DNA of 64,000 nucleotides from Mytilus californianus. Its lineage: Eukaryota; Mollusca; Bivalvia; Mytilida; Mytilidae. Where the stretch lies: the NCBI RefSeq assembly GCF_021869535.1, contig NW_026262712.1, forward strand, positions 46,296,884 to 46,360,883. Reading direction: 5' to 3'. Below are positions 1 through 11,587 of this stretch, one piece after another (positions within the stretch are counted from its first letter, which is position 1; each line of letters starts with the position of its first letter). The notes beneath the pieces were generated by a model that saw only the letters and a program-made list of their open reading frames with translations, was not told the origin of the DNA and searched no databases. The position numbers and the translations under genes were made by a program.

Positions 1-1
1 A

Positions 2-46
2 TGGTACTTGCTGTACATGGGCCTCCTGTCCATGAAAGATTCATAA
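2..46 (+). CDS. 3' end of a coding exon cut by the window edge (unidentified)
   Basis: Reading from base 2 there are 14 codons and a TAA stop at 44-46. They spell a hydrophobic, aromatic tail (WYLLYMGLLSMKDS). Third codon positions are mostly G or C, unlike the AT-rich surroundings, which suggests real coding. The frame starting at base 1 is also open to a TGA at 49-51 but has a less convincing composition. The tail could belong to a membrane protein such as a transporter, but too little is visible to name it. Confidence 0.35.
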   Translation, partial: WYLLYMGLLSMKDS

Positions 47-300
47 TCTGATTTCGTAATTTTTCAATCTTGTATTGTTTTACATACATGCAAAATTGTA
101 ATGCTTTGAGAAATTTTTTCTACACAATATTTTATAAAATATGCGGCTGCCACTTTTTTCTGCAACTTTGCATGCCATTGAGCTGATGTATATGTATATG
201 TTTTAATTTTCGGAAAAAGATCTAGCGAGCTTGTCATTTCAATGTTTTTCCAAATATTGACTTTTAATAAAAATTTATCTTTTTCACCTTACACACTGTC
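47..300 (+). other. Probable 3' UTR with AATAAA signal
   Basis: AT-rich, non-coding stretch after the putative stop codon. An AATAAA hexamer lies at 266-271, about 220 bases past the stop, a reasonable distance for a 3' UTR. This depends on the exon call before it. Confidence 0.3.
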
Positions 301-1030
301 TCATTCCAATGGAACCCGTATGTCAATGATATGAAAGCAAACACGTTCCTCATGTAAGATGTATACACGTTCCTTGCATTAAAGAGTCTTTCATCTCTCA
401 GTCTTTTATGGAATATACAAACCTAATAATCATTCTAAGAACTACTCTCTGCAGTTGGTCTTTCATTGAGTTTTTGATATGTGACAAACATGAAAATACT
501 TTTCTTTATTTATACATTGCACTCAATTTACAGATTACATGTTAGTTTTATAAATATAGTGACTTTGTTTGTGTGTATTTTTTTTTATATGAAATTAATG
601 AATTATGCCTTTGAGAAGAAACTGTCGACAAAAAACACACAAAAGACAACCAAAAACAATCACTTAATTTAAGGCACCAAAAAATTGGGATGAATGTTGT
701 TTCCTTGTTAGATCTTAGCAGGAAACATTATAATTAAGTAATATATTTAAACATACTAGACCTATCCCTTTTGGGAAAACGTCCACTCGGTTTAAAACCA
801 ATTTGACACCAATTTTGAAATTGATATAAAAAATAAGAAGACATGGTATGATTGTCAATGAAAAAACTATCCAAAGGGGACCAAGTCCGATGCGAAACCA
901 GAAATTTTTCAGAAGGGTGTCACTAACACGAAGCTTCAAATATTTCAACCATTTTTATATTGATGTGAAGGTCTTCAGATTGTAACAAAACAAATAGTAA
1001 CATATGGTTTACAAAATTGATTCCTATTTG
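300..1030. other. Gene-free AT-rich DNA with a repeat fragment
   Basis: No convincing coding exon. About 825-885 resembles the dispersed family with the core AAGAAGATGTGGTATGA (here AAGAAGACATGGTATGA followed by TGTCAATGA). The remainder shows nothing I can assign. Confidence 0.4.
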
Positions 1031-1040
1031 ATTGTTTTAC

Positions 1041-1300
1041 CGCCTCGGTGGTTTTGTGATAGCGCACTCGCCTCCAGTGTGGGAGTCGTGAGTTCGAACC
1101 CCGGGGATCAAACCAAAGACTTGAAAATTTGTATTTGTTGCTTCTCCACTAAGCACGCGGCATATTGGAGTAAAAGCAAAGACTGTTTGGCTCGGGGTTA
1201 GAATAATGTTCCCAGACAGGGTGAATTTCTTCTTGCAGACTGCCTCCTTTTGAATCAGCACGTTAAAAATCCGTCAGGGTCGGTCTATTACAATTCAAGG
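1041..1300 (+). mobile_element. tRNA-derived SINE
   Basis: The head is tRNA-like. An A-box-like stretch (TGGTTTTGTGATAGCG) begins near 1048, and a B-box (GAGTTCGAACC) sits at 1090-1100, the spacing expected of an internal RNA polymerase III promoter. A conserved-looking body follows (CTCCACTAAGCACGCGGCAT, then GGCTCGGGGTTAGAATAATG). The tail (AAAAATCCGTCAGGGTCGGT) resembles bivalve SINEs as I remember them. The cloverleaf is degraded, so this is a retroposon and not a working tRNA gene. Confidence 0.75.
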
Positions 1301-2660
1301 TTTTAATTTATATTCATATCACATTACCATTTTCTCGTTCTTGAATATACATTTAATTTGAAACTGGACGTTAAACACTCATCATCATTTTCCTTTTTTT
1401 TTCTGTTAGTAACGTTATAAACGAGCATATCAAGGTCAAAATGTAAATCATAATGAACGTGCATTATTGCTAATCCATTTGGTAATTCCTCGCCGATTGT
1501 TGCACGTAAATTCATTTTCCGGAACACGATCTTACTATTTGAATTACAAAGATGTTTGTATGGTCAATCTAGTTGCATTTCTAAATGCTTTCAGTTGCTT
1601 GTTTTGGCAAATGACTTTTTTTATTTTGCCACAAATACAACCAAATGTTTTACTTTTGAAAGAAAGCTTGTCTAAATAAGTCGAAGTTATGAAAATCAAA
1701 AACAATTTTAGGTTTTCGAGCTATTTCATTCTAGGCCCATTAAGGTTCGTTAGTACTTAGAGTGCGGCTGATTTGTAGTTTTTTTGGTATAAATTTCAAA
1801 ACATGCAATAAAAGTTTTAATGAAATTTAAGAATTGTGACGTATAGGACTAAGAATGTTGATTACAGTCAGAATGAGTGTTAAATCATTGGATTTTGGAA
1901 TTACTATATCAACCGATTAATGTTTCGGAAAATTTGGAAGTAACATTCAAATATTTAAGATATGAATATATAGAAATGAACATCGAAAAAGTTTTAATAT
2001 TCAGAATTCACTCTTCGTTTTTCGCATCTCCATATCAAAGAAATAGACTTAGCAATCAATGATCGGTGATTACAGATTTATTCTATAAAAATACATGATC
2101 GACTAATTGGTAAATTAATCAAAGTATAAATCACATTCTTTATCAGTATATTATGCTACATTTTTGTCAGCATCAGGGCTTGTCTCGTGCACCTGGTCAA
2201 ACCCCACCCCCCACCCGGATCCACCGCTGTAAATGACGTACATGTAGATATACATGTAAGAAACTATATGTCACCATATGGCCTTCAAAAATGTACATAG
2301 ACCTCATACAAATGTATGTAAATATATAACTATAAGAACTCCGTTTATTTTTAATGGAAAATGCAGTTGTTAGTATTTAAATGAAAGTTTGTAAAATTTA
2401 TGAGTCAGAACATTAATAATTAACACGATTTAGATCTATTTTGAAAAGATTAAAATATATTTAAGCCCGATTTTTTGCGTAATTTATGTGCGTACAGTGT
2501 CAGAGTAACAAATTTCAAATGATTTTTTTTCCTATTTTCTGATTGCCTTGATATCTGCAAAAGGGACTTTTTTAGAATGTTAAAAATAACTCTAACGAAA
2601 AATCGCAGCTTCTTTATTATTATATGTAACATTTTTTCTACAAACTAATTTCAATCAGCG
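1301..2660. other. Gene-free AT-rich DNA
   Basis: Short open frames only, without splice context or recognisable protein similarity. Near 2160-2235 a C-rich stretch ending in CCCGGATCCACCGCTG resembles the degraded end of the CAGTGGCGGATCCAG transposon family seen elsewhere in the window. Confidence 0.4.
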
Positions 2661-3899
2661 TACATGAAGTTCATGTCCATCCTGTTACCGCTACTTAAAT
2701 CACCCGTTAAATTGTTCTCCCTATGAATATTGAACTAGTCAGTGTTGATTTCAATAGCGCAAAGTAACCTAAACATTTAACACAGCACGTTTCTTATATA
2801 ACAATGTAGAGAAAAAAATTTCAAGACATTTAGTGAAAAAAAAATAGAAGGTACCTTTTTGTCTTGTCAATGCTGTTACCAACATATTGATTAATTACAC
2901 CAATATTATACTTGTAAAAAGTGCAATTACGTGTTGGAAACCAAAATCACAACAGAAAAACAAAATCACTTCATCAAAGGGAGAAGTTATTTCACAACAA
3001 CATTCAAAAATGAAGAAATTTGTCTATCCTGTTATGTCTATCCTGTTACTATGGTTGCTATGGTTACAGTAACAGGATAGACAATAGTAGACAGAAACGT
3101 CTTTAAAATGTTAATACTTACATATAGTTGTACACATACTGAAATGTGTCGTTGTTTGAACTCATCTAAAGGTTATAACGTCTTAATCTTCGCAATTTAG
3201 CATTTGCAGATGCAATACTGCTATCGGTAACAGGATAGACAAAACGTAACAGGATAGAACTTAATATGGTGATATATCATTAACGTACGTTCCTGTTACC
3301 AATAAAATAAAGACAAAAGTAAACTAACCTGCGAGGGAATTACTTGATGTTGGGGTTATTAGAAAGAGAGAGAAAAAAATGCTGAACATTATGAATTGCT
3401 ATCTTAGACTTGCATTACTGATGGTTATTTTTATAACCTTTGAAAACCAATTTTTAGAGGCATTTTTCAGTACAGCATGGAAAATTGACAAAAAATCTAT
3501 CATTTTACAGAATAAATATATGTAGAAGTTTTTACTATTGAAAACAATCTTCTTGTCTATGAAAAACAAGCTTAAAATTTTATCGAAACCTCTTTTAAGT
3601 AACCCGAAATTTCTTTTGAACATGGTAACAGGAGAGACAAAATATTGCACCGCCTATCAAAAAATGTTTCAATATATTCTTGTATCACATTATCAAGATT
3701 GCATCTTTTTATATGTTGTTCTATAAGTACTGTTTGTTTTGATTTACTTATGACGAGGGTTGTTTGAAATAGTAACTTCAAAACAATTTCAAAATTTCAA
3801 AATTCTACATTTTTTTAAAATGACCCATCTAGCTCTCCTAAATAAGTAGCTTTTATAATAACAGATTTTTTTTAAAGATCAATGAGCGTTGAACAATAT

Positions 3900-4200
3900 T
3901 TAGACGACCCTTTACACTGTTTGACACATCCAGTTTTATTTGCACAACTACCATCTCGTTTTGTCTAACACTTTGAAATTCGCGCGAAAATTCTCTTCTT
4001 CGAGAAAATATTCCTGCGTCACTATCAAGCCATAACATTGCGTCAATTGTAAACATTGGGATCTTGTCTATAGTATTGACCTGACGATGTGTGAAGGAAT
4101 ATAAATAAGGAATGTTCAAGTTATTTATATCGAAAGGTTTTTACTTTCATTATCAGGTGAATTCTTTGTCAACAATACAATCCGTTAGGTATGTACAATT
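3900..4200 (+). promoter_or_regulatory. Dispersed promoter-like module, copy 1 (degraded)
   Basis: This segment matches 8830-9300 and 19220-19800 in order. It holds GCGCGAAA-type bases near 3980, a TGCGTCACTATCAA-like word, TGTAAACATT, a TATA box-like TATAAATAAGG near 4100, CAAGTTATTTATA, and ACTTTCATTATC at 4143-4154. It ends just before GTATGTAC, which looks like a 5' splice site. Homology between the copies is seen directly; promoter function is inference. Confidence 0.45.
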
Positions 4201-5540
4201 ACATTCACAGTAACTGTTGTGTGTTTAAGTATATATACACAAAATTGCAAACAGCTGCATTTCTTATCCTGTGTTAATTATAAAATCTTATTTTAACGGC
4301 ATTATATTAGAAGGCTAACACGGTTGGGGGGATACAAATGTGGTTACAGACGTCCAACTAGGGTTAAAAATAAATTCATACATGTCATATAATGATTTGT
4401 TTAAAAATCCCTACCCATACATATTTCATATGTAGGGAAATCACAAAATTTATAAATATTTCCCAGCTACCATGACTTTTTTTATTAAGACGTCTGTGTA
4501 TACATATAGGACCCCCCCACACACACACACACACATATTCATTTTCATTTTGGTTTTAATTTTGCATCAAAAATGTCTAACAGTAACGTTTCTTTTGTTC
4601 TTATCGTAATAAATTATGATGAATTGAAAAATCAAAATTCCTAATAAATACAAATCTATCAGTTCATTATTGATCATTATTGAGAAGTCTCATTGTGCCA
4701 TAATATTTCTCGTCATTCTTGCTGTTCTCGTTGTGTATTTGTTTACGTTCATATCCTAAATTGATTATGGTTGGGTCAGTACTCGTCAAAGTCGTTTAAG
4801 TCAAATAAAATATTATTGAAAATTATACATGAAAATGAAAGCAAGCTATACTATAATACTATGGAACAGGTTTTTTTTGTGTGTCTCTTCAAAAATTTGC
4901 AATCTTCTACGCCACTAAGAGTTGTCTACAAAAATGGGATTGAGGTTAATTTAAGTCCTTCAACGTAGGTTAAAAGGTTTGGTCAAAGTTTTTGGTACAG
5001 ATTTACGCGATTAAAAAAATAAAAAAAATACTAAGCCTCAGTAGACAAAGTTTGGCCAGTTTTTAATGTAAAAATGTCATCCTATGAACGAATTTTTAAG
5101 TAAGATATTTGAGAAATATTTTAATTTTTGCCAAGGGATCAAAGGCGTATGTATGTTCATGCGCTTACCCCGATATTATGTTATTGTGACATCATTAGCT
5201 GGGCATGATTTGTTACAGCGAATAGTGCATGTTAACTTCCTGCCATTCATCACTGCAAATATTAAATTGATTCGTTTGATTAATAACTGCCTTACGTTAC
5301 TTCAGGGCAAAAAGAATCTATCGCGACGAGATCCCCTTATATATGGTTGATATTGAAATAATATGAAAGGTCCACCAGTAAAAGCTGACACTATTGTGTG
5401 TATTTGAGACAATATCTGAAAAAGTCTAATTTTTGGCAATAGGAAAAACCAAAAAAAAATTTCTTTAGAACAGGTATTTTAATAGCACAAATCGAAGAAC
5501 ACACATTGAGGATCTAGGAACTATTGTCTGTAATTCAAAC
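4200..5540. other. Gene-free DNA with a CA microsatellite
   Basis: A short C-run followed by (CA)n lies at about 4511-4536. Otherwise AT-rich sequence with only short, uninformative open frames. Confidence 0.4.
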
Positions 5541-6600
5541 AATTGTTAAATGTGGTAACAATGGCAATTTAAAAAATGGTACAAAAAATTCCAGTTCTCT
5601 CCTGTTACCAAAGTGAATCAATTTTAAAAAGTGTCTAATGGGAATAAGGAATAAGTTTAAGATAATATTTGTGGTTTACTAGTATATCCTGCAATAGTTT
5701 ATCAAATGCCAATTATTTATTTTAGCATTTGCAATACAAAAGGTTAAGAAACATACTTAAATATAGTCCGATATGTCGGTAACATGAAAGAATCTTGAGT
5801 AACAGGACAAGTAACAGGACAGAGTTGGTAACAGGAAGGAATTTTTTTTCAAAACAATTGCTTTATTTCATAGTTTAAGAAAAATACATCATTTCAGATT
5901 GGTCACAATTGGAAGATAACAGCAAACAATGTCATTTATCTTTTGAAACTGTATTTGCAAGATGAAAAATCTGCTTAGGTAATGAAAAATTCTAAAATAA
6001 ATTCCTTTCTGTTACCATCTACTATACTAGAATTGCACAATGTTCTCTGCTGTTATCAAAAGCAAAAAACTTGTCTTTTCATTTAATATACTGTATATTA
6101 TGTTGATATTAATGTTTGACATATAGTAGATTAACTTTGTGATTTATCAGTGAAATTGTCTTTAACATCCTTCCTGTTACTGATTATGGTTATGCTGTTA
6201 CTTCTTATAAGGTAACATGACAGAATGTAACAGAAAGGAATTACACAGTTCTTTTTGTCCTTTTATTCGAATTGTGTAGAAGTTTACTTCCATCTACATA
6301 TCAATTTAATAAGATACTATAAAAACACATTTACTGTTATAGTGCTGACAATGAAATATTCTCAGAAGGTACACAAAAAGCTGTAGAAGGAGAGAACAAC
6401 AAAATTATTTTTCTCTAAATTTTGATCTTTGGGGAGTTCGGATTTTTCAAACAGGCTGCCATTCACCTATACATATGGAGTCGTACATTCAGGAAATGAT
6501 GCTCTTCTCATTGCATTACAAGAAATAAAATCTTGGTCTTTCAAACGTTTCCACAGGTGAAAAAACCTAGTGGTAACAGGAGGGAAATTACCCCTTGGGA

Positions 6601-7224
6601 CAAAAATTAAAAGACCCTTAAAAATGCAAAATTTTATCACATGCTTTAGTTATAACAAAATCAGACAATTAAGGGACAAGTGTTCTATATAATCTATCAT
6701 ATTTGTGAAAATCGGAAGCCTGTTTACTTAATTTAGATATTCTTTGAATGATTTAGTTGTCAGAAAACAACACCGGACAACATGATTTTTTTTTTGGGAG
6801 GGGGGGGGGGGGGGTGAACTTTTAAATTATAATATTTTATTAGAAGAAATACAAGAAAGAGTGTTTAATTGGCAATAGTTGGTGCATAATATACTTTAGT
6901 TAATACTGAAACTTAAAATTTTCCAAAAAGATGCCTGAATAAAAATATAATTGCTGGTGAAAGATGGAACATGGAAATTATACTTTTTCAGATATTGTCT
7001 CATTTCTAATAAATACTGAAATTTAATGCTAAAACGTAAAAAAAACATACACGAAAGTACCAAAAGGTATATAATAGCTAATGCATGAACTGTATTGCTG
7101 TTATAAGAAACAAAACTATGATAATAACAGTGTCGAATTGCAAGTTTACGCACCTTAAAATTATTTATCATATTACATTGTATGTAAGTTTGAATGTGTA
7201 TATTGCATCCGAGAATTTTTTTTT
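6601..7224. other. Gene-free AT-rich DNA with a poly-G run
   Basis: A homopolymeric T-then-G run lies at about 6787-6815. No coding or RNA gene evidence is visible. Confidence 0.4.
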
Positions 7225-7570
7225 ATACGGTATAAAAATAAGGAGATGTGGTATGATTGCCGATGAGACAACTATCCACTAAGTTTCAAATGAGTGGACT
7301 AAGCAATTATAGGCAAACGTACAGCCTCCAACAATGAGAAAAAACCATGCCGTATAGTTGGCTATAAAAGCCCCGACATGAAAAATAGGAAACAATTCAA
7401 TAAAGAAAACTGACAGATTTATAACAAACAATTTTCGAAAAACAAATATAACAGACATGAATCGACGACAACCACTAAACTACAGGCTCCTGACTTGGGA
7501 CAGGCACATTAAGAATGTGGCGATGTAAAACATGTTTGAAGGCACAAACCCTCCCCTAACGGTATAACTT
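7225..7570 (+). repeat. Dispersed mussel repeat, GATGTGGTATGA family (long copy)
   Basis: Begins AAGGAGATGTGGTATGATTG and TGAGACAACTATCCA, continues through TATAAAAGCCCCGACATGAA, and ends with ACAGGCTCCTGACTTGGGAC and an AATGTGGCG tail near 7520. The same blocks recur in the same order at 46495, 48430 and 58285, and in reverse orientation at 30395 and 53395. I recognise it as abundant in Mytilus sequence. The element class is unresolved. Confidence 0.7.
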
Positions 7571-7609
7571 GCTATTTATTTTGTATTTTGTAATCTTTTA
7601 TACTTAGAA

Positions 7610-7690
7610 AAAAGAAGATGTGGTATGAGTGTCAATGAGACAACTCTCCATCCAAGTCACAATGTGTAAAAAGTAAACAATAATAGGTCA
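7610..7690 (+). repeat. Dispersed mussel repeat, GATGTGGTATGA family (5' fragment)
   Basis: AAGAAGATGTGGTATGAGTG, TCAATGAGACAACTCTCCAT and CCAAGTCACAATGTG match the first 80 bases of the longer copy at 58285. It follows the 7225 copy at short distance. Confidence 0.7.
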
Positions 7691-7699
7691 AAGTACTCA

Positions 7700-8310
7700 G
7701 TCCATTTATAGTATTGGCGTTTGGTTGCTTTCTCTTTGACGTATAGCCCACAATTCCTATTATTCATTTTAGAATTACTATAACCTGACTGCAATAAAAC
7801 TTACGTAACTTTGCAAATGTTGAAAGTTTTGTTTCTGTCAAATATTGCCCTTTTATAGACTGTCTTTTATAGTCAATGTTTGGCCTAAGGGCGTTTCACA
7901 AAGCACATATCACTGTCCGACCGACTGTACCACCAACGCCTCTTTTCCGATTTCGGCAAGTTTTACCTTGACTTCCCAAGTTGGCCTTTTTAAACTACGC
8001 GTTTTTTTACATCATGGAGATCTGGCTGACCATATATATTTATTAATCAATTGGTTCCGGCCGATCTATTAAAAAGTTATATACATGTATCTATGACAAT
8101 ACTGTATTCATAAATCAACTCAATGAAGCCAGAACGTATTCCGAATTTTTCATAAAATTTTGTACACCGATATTTTTTTAATGCCTGCCTATCCCCTCTC
8201 ACAAATCAAACGGTTGCTTACAGTGCTAATTTATATATTGTTTAAATAATTCCTAGACTTCGACCCTTCGAACCCCTTCAAATTTTGCAACTGCGTGTAA
8301 AAGAGAGGCG
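7700..8310. other. Gene-free DNA
   Basis: No exon with splice context recognised. Open frames here are short and lack motifs. Confidence 0.35.
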
Positions 8311-8329
8311 AAAGATACCAAAGGAACAC

Positions 8330-8500
8330 TTTGCAAAACAAACTGACAGCGCCATGGCAAAAAACAACATTATATATGGTATACAAAACACAACATAGAA
8401 AACTAAAGACTGAGCAACACGAACCCACAAAAACAGGGGGTGATCTCAGATGCTCCGGAAGGGTAAACAGATCGTACTCCACGTGTGGCATATGTCGTGT
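8330..8500 (+). repeat. Dispersed mussel repeat with ACTGAGCAACACGAACCC core
   Basis: Contains AACACAACATAGAAAACTAA, ACTGAGCAACACGAACCC and GTGATCTCAGATGCTCCGGA. A shorter copy of the first part recurs at 42160-42235. The block is familiar from mussel genomic sequence. No coding potential is apparent. Confidence 0.55.
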
Positions 8501-8829
8501 AAGTATTTATTTAAACATATTGAATTGTCTTTTTGGGTCGTCTTTTTAAAGTGACTTCTCTGTAAAAGTATATTTAACCACATTGTAAAAAAAACTTCTG
8601 ATTAACTCAATTAACAATTGTACATTTGTAAATCTAAAATGTTGTTTAAGATTAAAACTTCCTACGTTCAGTTATAAGAAGTATTAAACGTAAATGCGAA
8701 AAATTTAAGCGTCCGATCGCGAATATGGTATAATCATTGCAGCCGCTAATTGTAACATCCATCTGAACGAAAACCACATCAAACCTGATTCTTCCAAAGA
8801 TGTTTTTTGGTATTTTTCGTAATGTATGT

Positions 8830-9310
8830 CAATACCCATGGTTTGTTTTGTATGACCATATTGGGGCGTCCTTTTACACTGAACAACTACGGACTGGTCA
8901 CTCATATATACAGGTATATACTTTGAATTTTGGCGCGGAATTTATGACTTTATAAAGTCCTACGTCACTGTCAACAAATAAATGTAAACATTAAGATTTT
9001 ATCGACTGTGAAGGAAGATCAATAAGGAATTTTCAAGTTATTTATAGCTAATGGGGTTTAACTTTCATTTTCTGGTGAAATTTTGGTCAGAAAACAGTAT
9101 TTGATTTTATGAGGTAGGTCCATTTACATTATATTGTTTCTTTAAACAGCATATCTTAAGCGTATTTAATTGGAGAAAATGATATTTTGAACTGACATGC
9201 CCGGTATGATAGAATTGTATGAATTTTGTTTACTTTTCGTTGTGTCACATGATGTATTTATAGTGTAATGATAATAAATATTTGATTTGACCTAACCCGA
9301 TATCTTTCTA
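8830..9310 (+). promoter_or_regulatory. Dispersed promoter-like module, copy 2, upstream of the IRG exon
   Basis: Aligned with the copies at 3900 and 19220. It shares TGGCGCGGAATTTATG, TCCTACGTCACTGTCAA, AAATGTAAACATT, GACTGTGAAGGAA and CAAGTTATTTATAGC. The word TTTCATTTTC at 9063-9072 is an ISRE core (TTTCNNTTTC), the type of site bound by interferon regulatory factors. The block TTTTATGAG followed by GTAGGT near 9110 resembles the end of a first exon and its splice donor. It could supply the 5' UTR exon of the IRG gene, whose coding exon begins after a splice acceptor at 15566; that link is inference. Confidence 0.4.
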
Positions 9311-9525
9311 CATAGATTGGATTTAAAGGCCGAAGATCCTCGCCTGACTAATGTTGAGGTGCATGTCCCAAGTAAGAAATGTCGAAAGTGGTTGTCATTG
9401 TTTACTTATATCTTGTGTTTTTGTCTTTGAGGAAAATTTGTTTTGATTTCCCAATTTTTTTTATTACCCAATTATAAAACTGTCAGATTTTCTGGGTTAG
9501 GTTTTGTAAAGCTTAAAATATTATT

Positions 9526-10490
9526 CTATAGACGAGTGTTGTCAAATTTGACCGTTTTGCCTAACCGGGTTCTCAGATAATCTTTCGACCGATTAACCGG
9601 ATAACCGGTGTATATATAAGTTGATGTTTAAGTTCTTATCTACAGTACTTTACAAATGCTCGGTTTTATGATAGTTTACGATTGATTGATTGATTGTTGG
9701 TTGCTTAACGTCCAGTGGCAAATATTTCATGCATATTCAGGACGAGAACTGATAGTTTACGATAAATTGAACTTTATCATTGGACATTATAAGGCTTGGC
9801 GTTGAGCATTCCTAGTGAAGTTTTACTTTTAATAATTCAATCCTTTATCTACTATGACGTTAATTCTCTTGATCTTGTCGAATTGGCAATGTCTTAAATC
9901 GTTAATTGTTTTATTTTCTCTGGTGTCTCAGAAAATTCTGTGGAATGTTTCAATTTGAAATGTATAAGCGTGTTCCTCGTACAACCCAGTATATATCTAT
10001 TCCATTCACATAATTTGCAGTTCATCATTTTTGAGTAGGTATTTCGTGTAAAGTATGACAAAGATTTGTACGACTGAGGTGGCATATTTACATGTAGGTC
10101 TACACAACACCAAATCAAAAATGAAACGATGAAGTAAACCGTAATCTGTTATCGGCTAACAATCGTTAAAAATACATGTAGTACTACGCTAATTATATTT
10201 ACTTTAGATCTTGTAATAGACAAGACTAGTTGTCTTAGTGCTAATTAATTTGTTAAAATTGTTGTTTTTTCAAGGTTAACAATTAAAGCAATCAATATTC
10301 TGGACAATTGATCAGTCAAGTAAGGTACCACGACGATCATTTTAGAATTCAACAAATTTTATTGGTGACTTCAATACACGTTTGTATAAAATCTATTAAA
10401 ATTGAAAAAGGTCCGGTTAACCGGTTAGCGTTTTTGGTATTCGGTATTTCGGTCCTCCGACGGTTAACCGTTGACAACACTACTATAGAC
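9526..10490. mobile_element. Non-autonomous hAT-like DNA transposon with 8-bp target duplication
   Basis: The element body is 9534-10482 (949 bp). CTATAGAC flanks it on both sides (9526-9533 and 10483-10490), an 8-bp duplication as in the hAT superfamily. The left end reads GAGTGTTGTCAA and the right end, reverse-complemented, TAGTGTTGTCAA; both continue with related GACCG/AACCG-rich sequence (subterminal CCGGTTAACCGG words). TAGTGTTGTCAA-type ends are typical of hAT elements. No transposase frame is present. A GATTGATTGATTG stretch and TTGCTTAACGTCCAGTGGCA at about 9680-9745 look like a separate dispersed repeat inside it. Confidence 0.75.
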
Positions 10491-10499
10491 ACGTGTCTA

Positions 10500-11587
10500 T
10501 AAGCGAAGACCACCGCCTATTTGGGGTCGCCCCGATATTCCGACACCCTATTGTTCCGACGCTCAATAAGTTCGAGTCCCCAATTGTCCGACACTCAAAT
10601 AGTTCGACACCCTAACAGTCACGCATAGGTATATCAAATTAATTTATAGAATCGATGTTTATTTGGTAGCTGTTTTTGCACTACCCATTCTGTAGCCTCG
10701 AGGGTTGACTTGGGTATAGAAATATAGTCATCCCTAGACTTCTCCCGTCCGACAGTAAACCCTTGCTAAATTATGTGTCTGTTTGACCACGTTCGGTCTG
10801 AATGGGGAAATTAAACCCGATGCATCGTGTAGGATGAGTGTACGCTCTCTGCACAATAAATGCTCTTGCAACAACTCTCTGCGGTATCCTTATTGGTGGC
10901 CGCTGCAAGACAAACATTTCTGTCACTATGTACTTATCAAACCTTCACTCATTTACGATTGACTGTCCAACTTTTACGCCTTTCATACCGGTTGACCTAC
11001 TAGGGAGACCTACATATGTATGAATTGTTAATTTGTTCTTATTCTGAAAATGCATGAAATAAATATTGATGACTTATTTTTCCTAGGGATTCATAGTAAT
11101 ATAATAGTGAACAAAGGGTCATAATTCTATTGTTAACATATAAAAGGGCTATACAGTCAGTTTAAAATTTTAGTCCCCGGAAAAGCCTAGTAATCAAAGC
11201 ATAAAGGATTAGGTGGTCACCGTTTTATAGATGGTTTCAGATATTTCCTGTTGATATCAATCTTTGTTTTGGTTTCAATTGTGTTCAGATAATAGATACG
11301 ATAGTTTTAACTCACTGGAAAATAATATTATAAAGCGAATCGAATCGAAGATTTTTTCATAAGACGGACATATTTGTAACGTTAAGTATCTATATTAAAT
11401 ATATAGACTACAAAAAGCCCGATAGCATTACCAAAGATCATATTTTGGGAAATTGTTTATTACCTTGGACCCACATGTTCGTTTTTTGCAAGACATATGT
11501 ATTTTCAATCAAAATAAGTCAAGTAGCACAGATTTGCATATTGCCTAACATAGTCATCAACTTGTTCAAAGTATTGCATCTCGTACA
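10500..11587. other. Gene-free DNA; short TTCCGACACCC tandem motif at its start
   Basis: At 10531-10615 variants of TTCCGACACCCTATTG / GTTCGACACCCTAAC repeat about five times with a period near 20-24. The rest, including a block at 10680-10900 that reads like a dispersed repeat, has no coding evidence I can support. Confidence 0.4.

Larger units (their letters stand above)
2681..6600. repeat. Field of dispersed GTAACAGGATAGA words, both orientations
   Basis: A word close to GGTAACAGGATAGA, or its complement TCTATCCTGTTACC, recurs about 18 times between 2681 and 6585. Examples lie at 2681, 3028-3049, 3069, 3226, 3246, 3291, 3621, 5601, 5799, 5811, 5827, 6172-6200, 6211 and 6572. Copies are irregularly spaced, point both ways and vary at the 3' part (GGATAGA, GGACAGA, GGAGGGA, GGAAGGA). 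The sequence between copies is not obviously repetitive. This is not a tandem array. It could be an old composite transposon body or a cluster of protein-binding sites. Confidence 0.6.

Noticed and set aside
1041..1110. Functional tRNA gene
   Set aside because: A and B boxes are present but the cloverleaf stems do not close and a SINE body follows.
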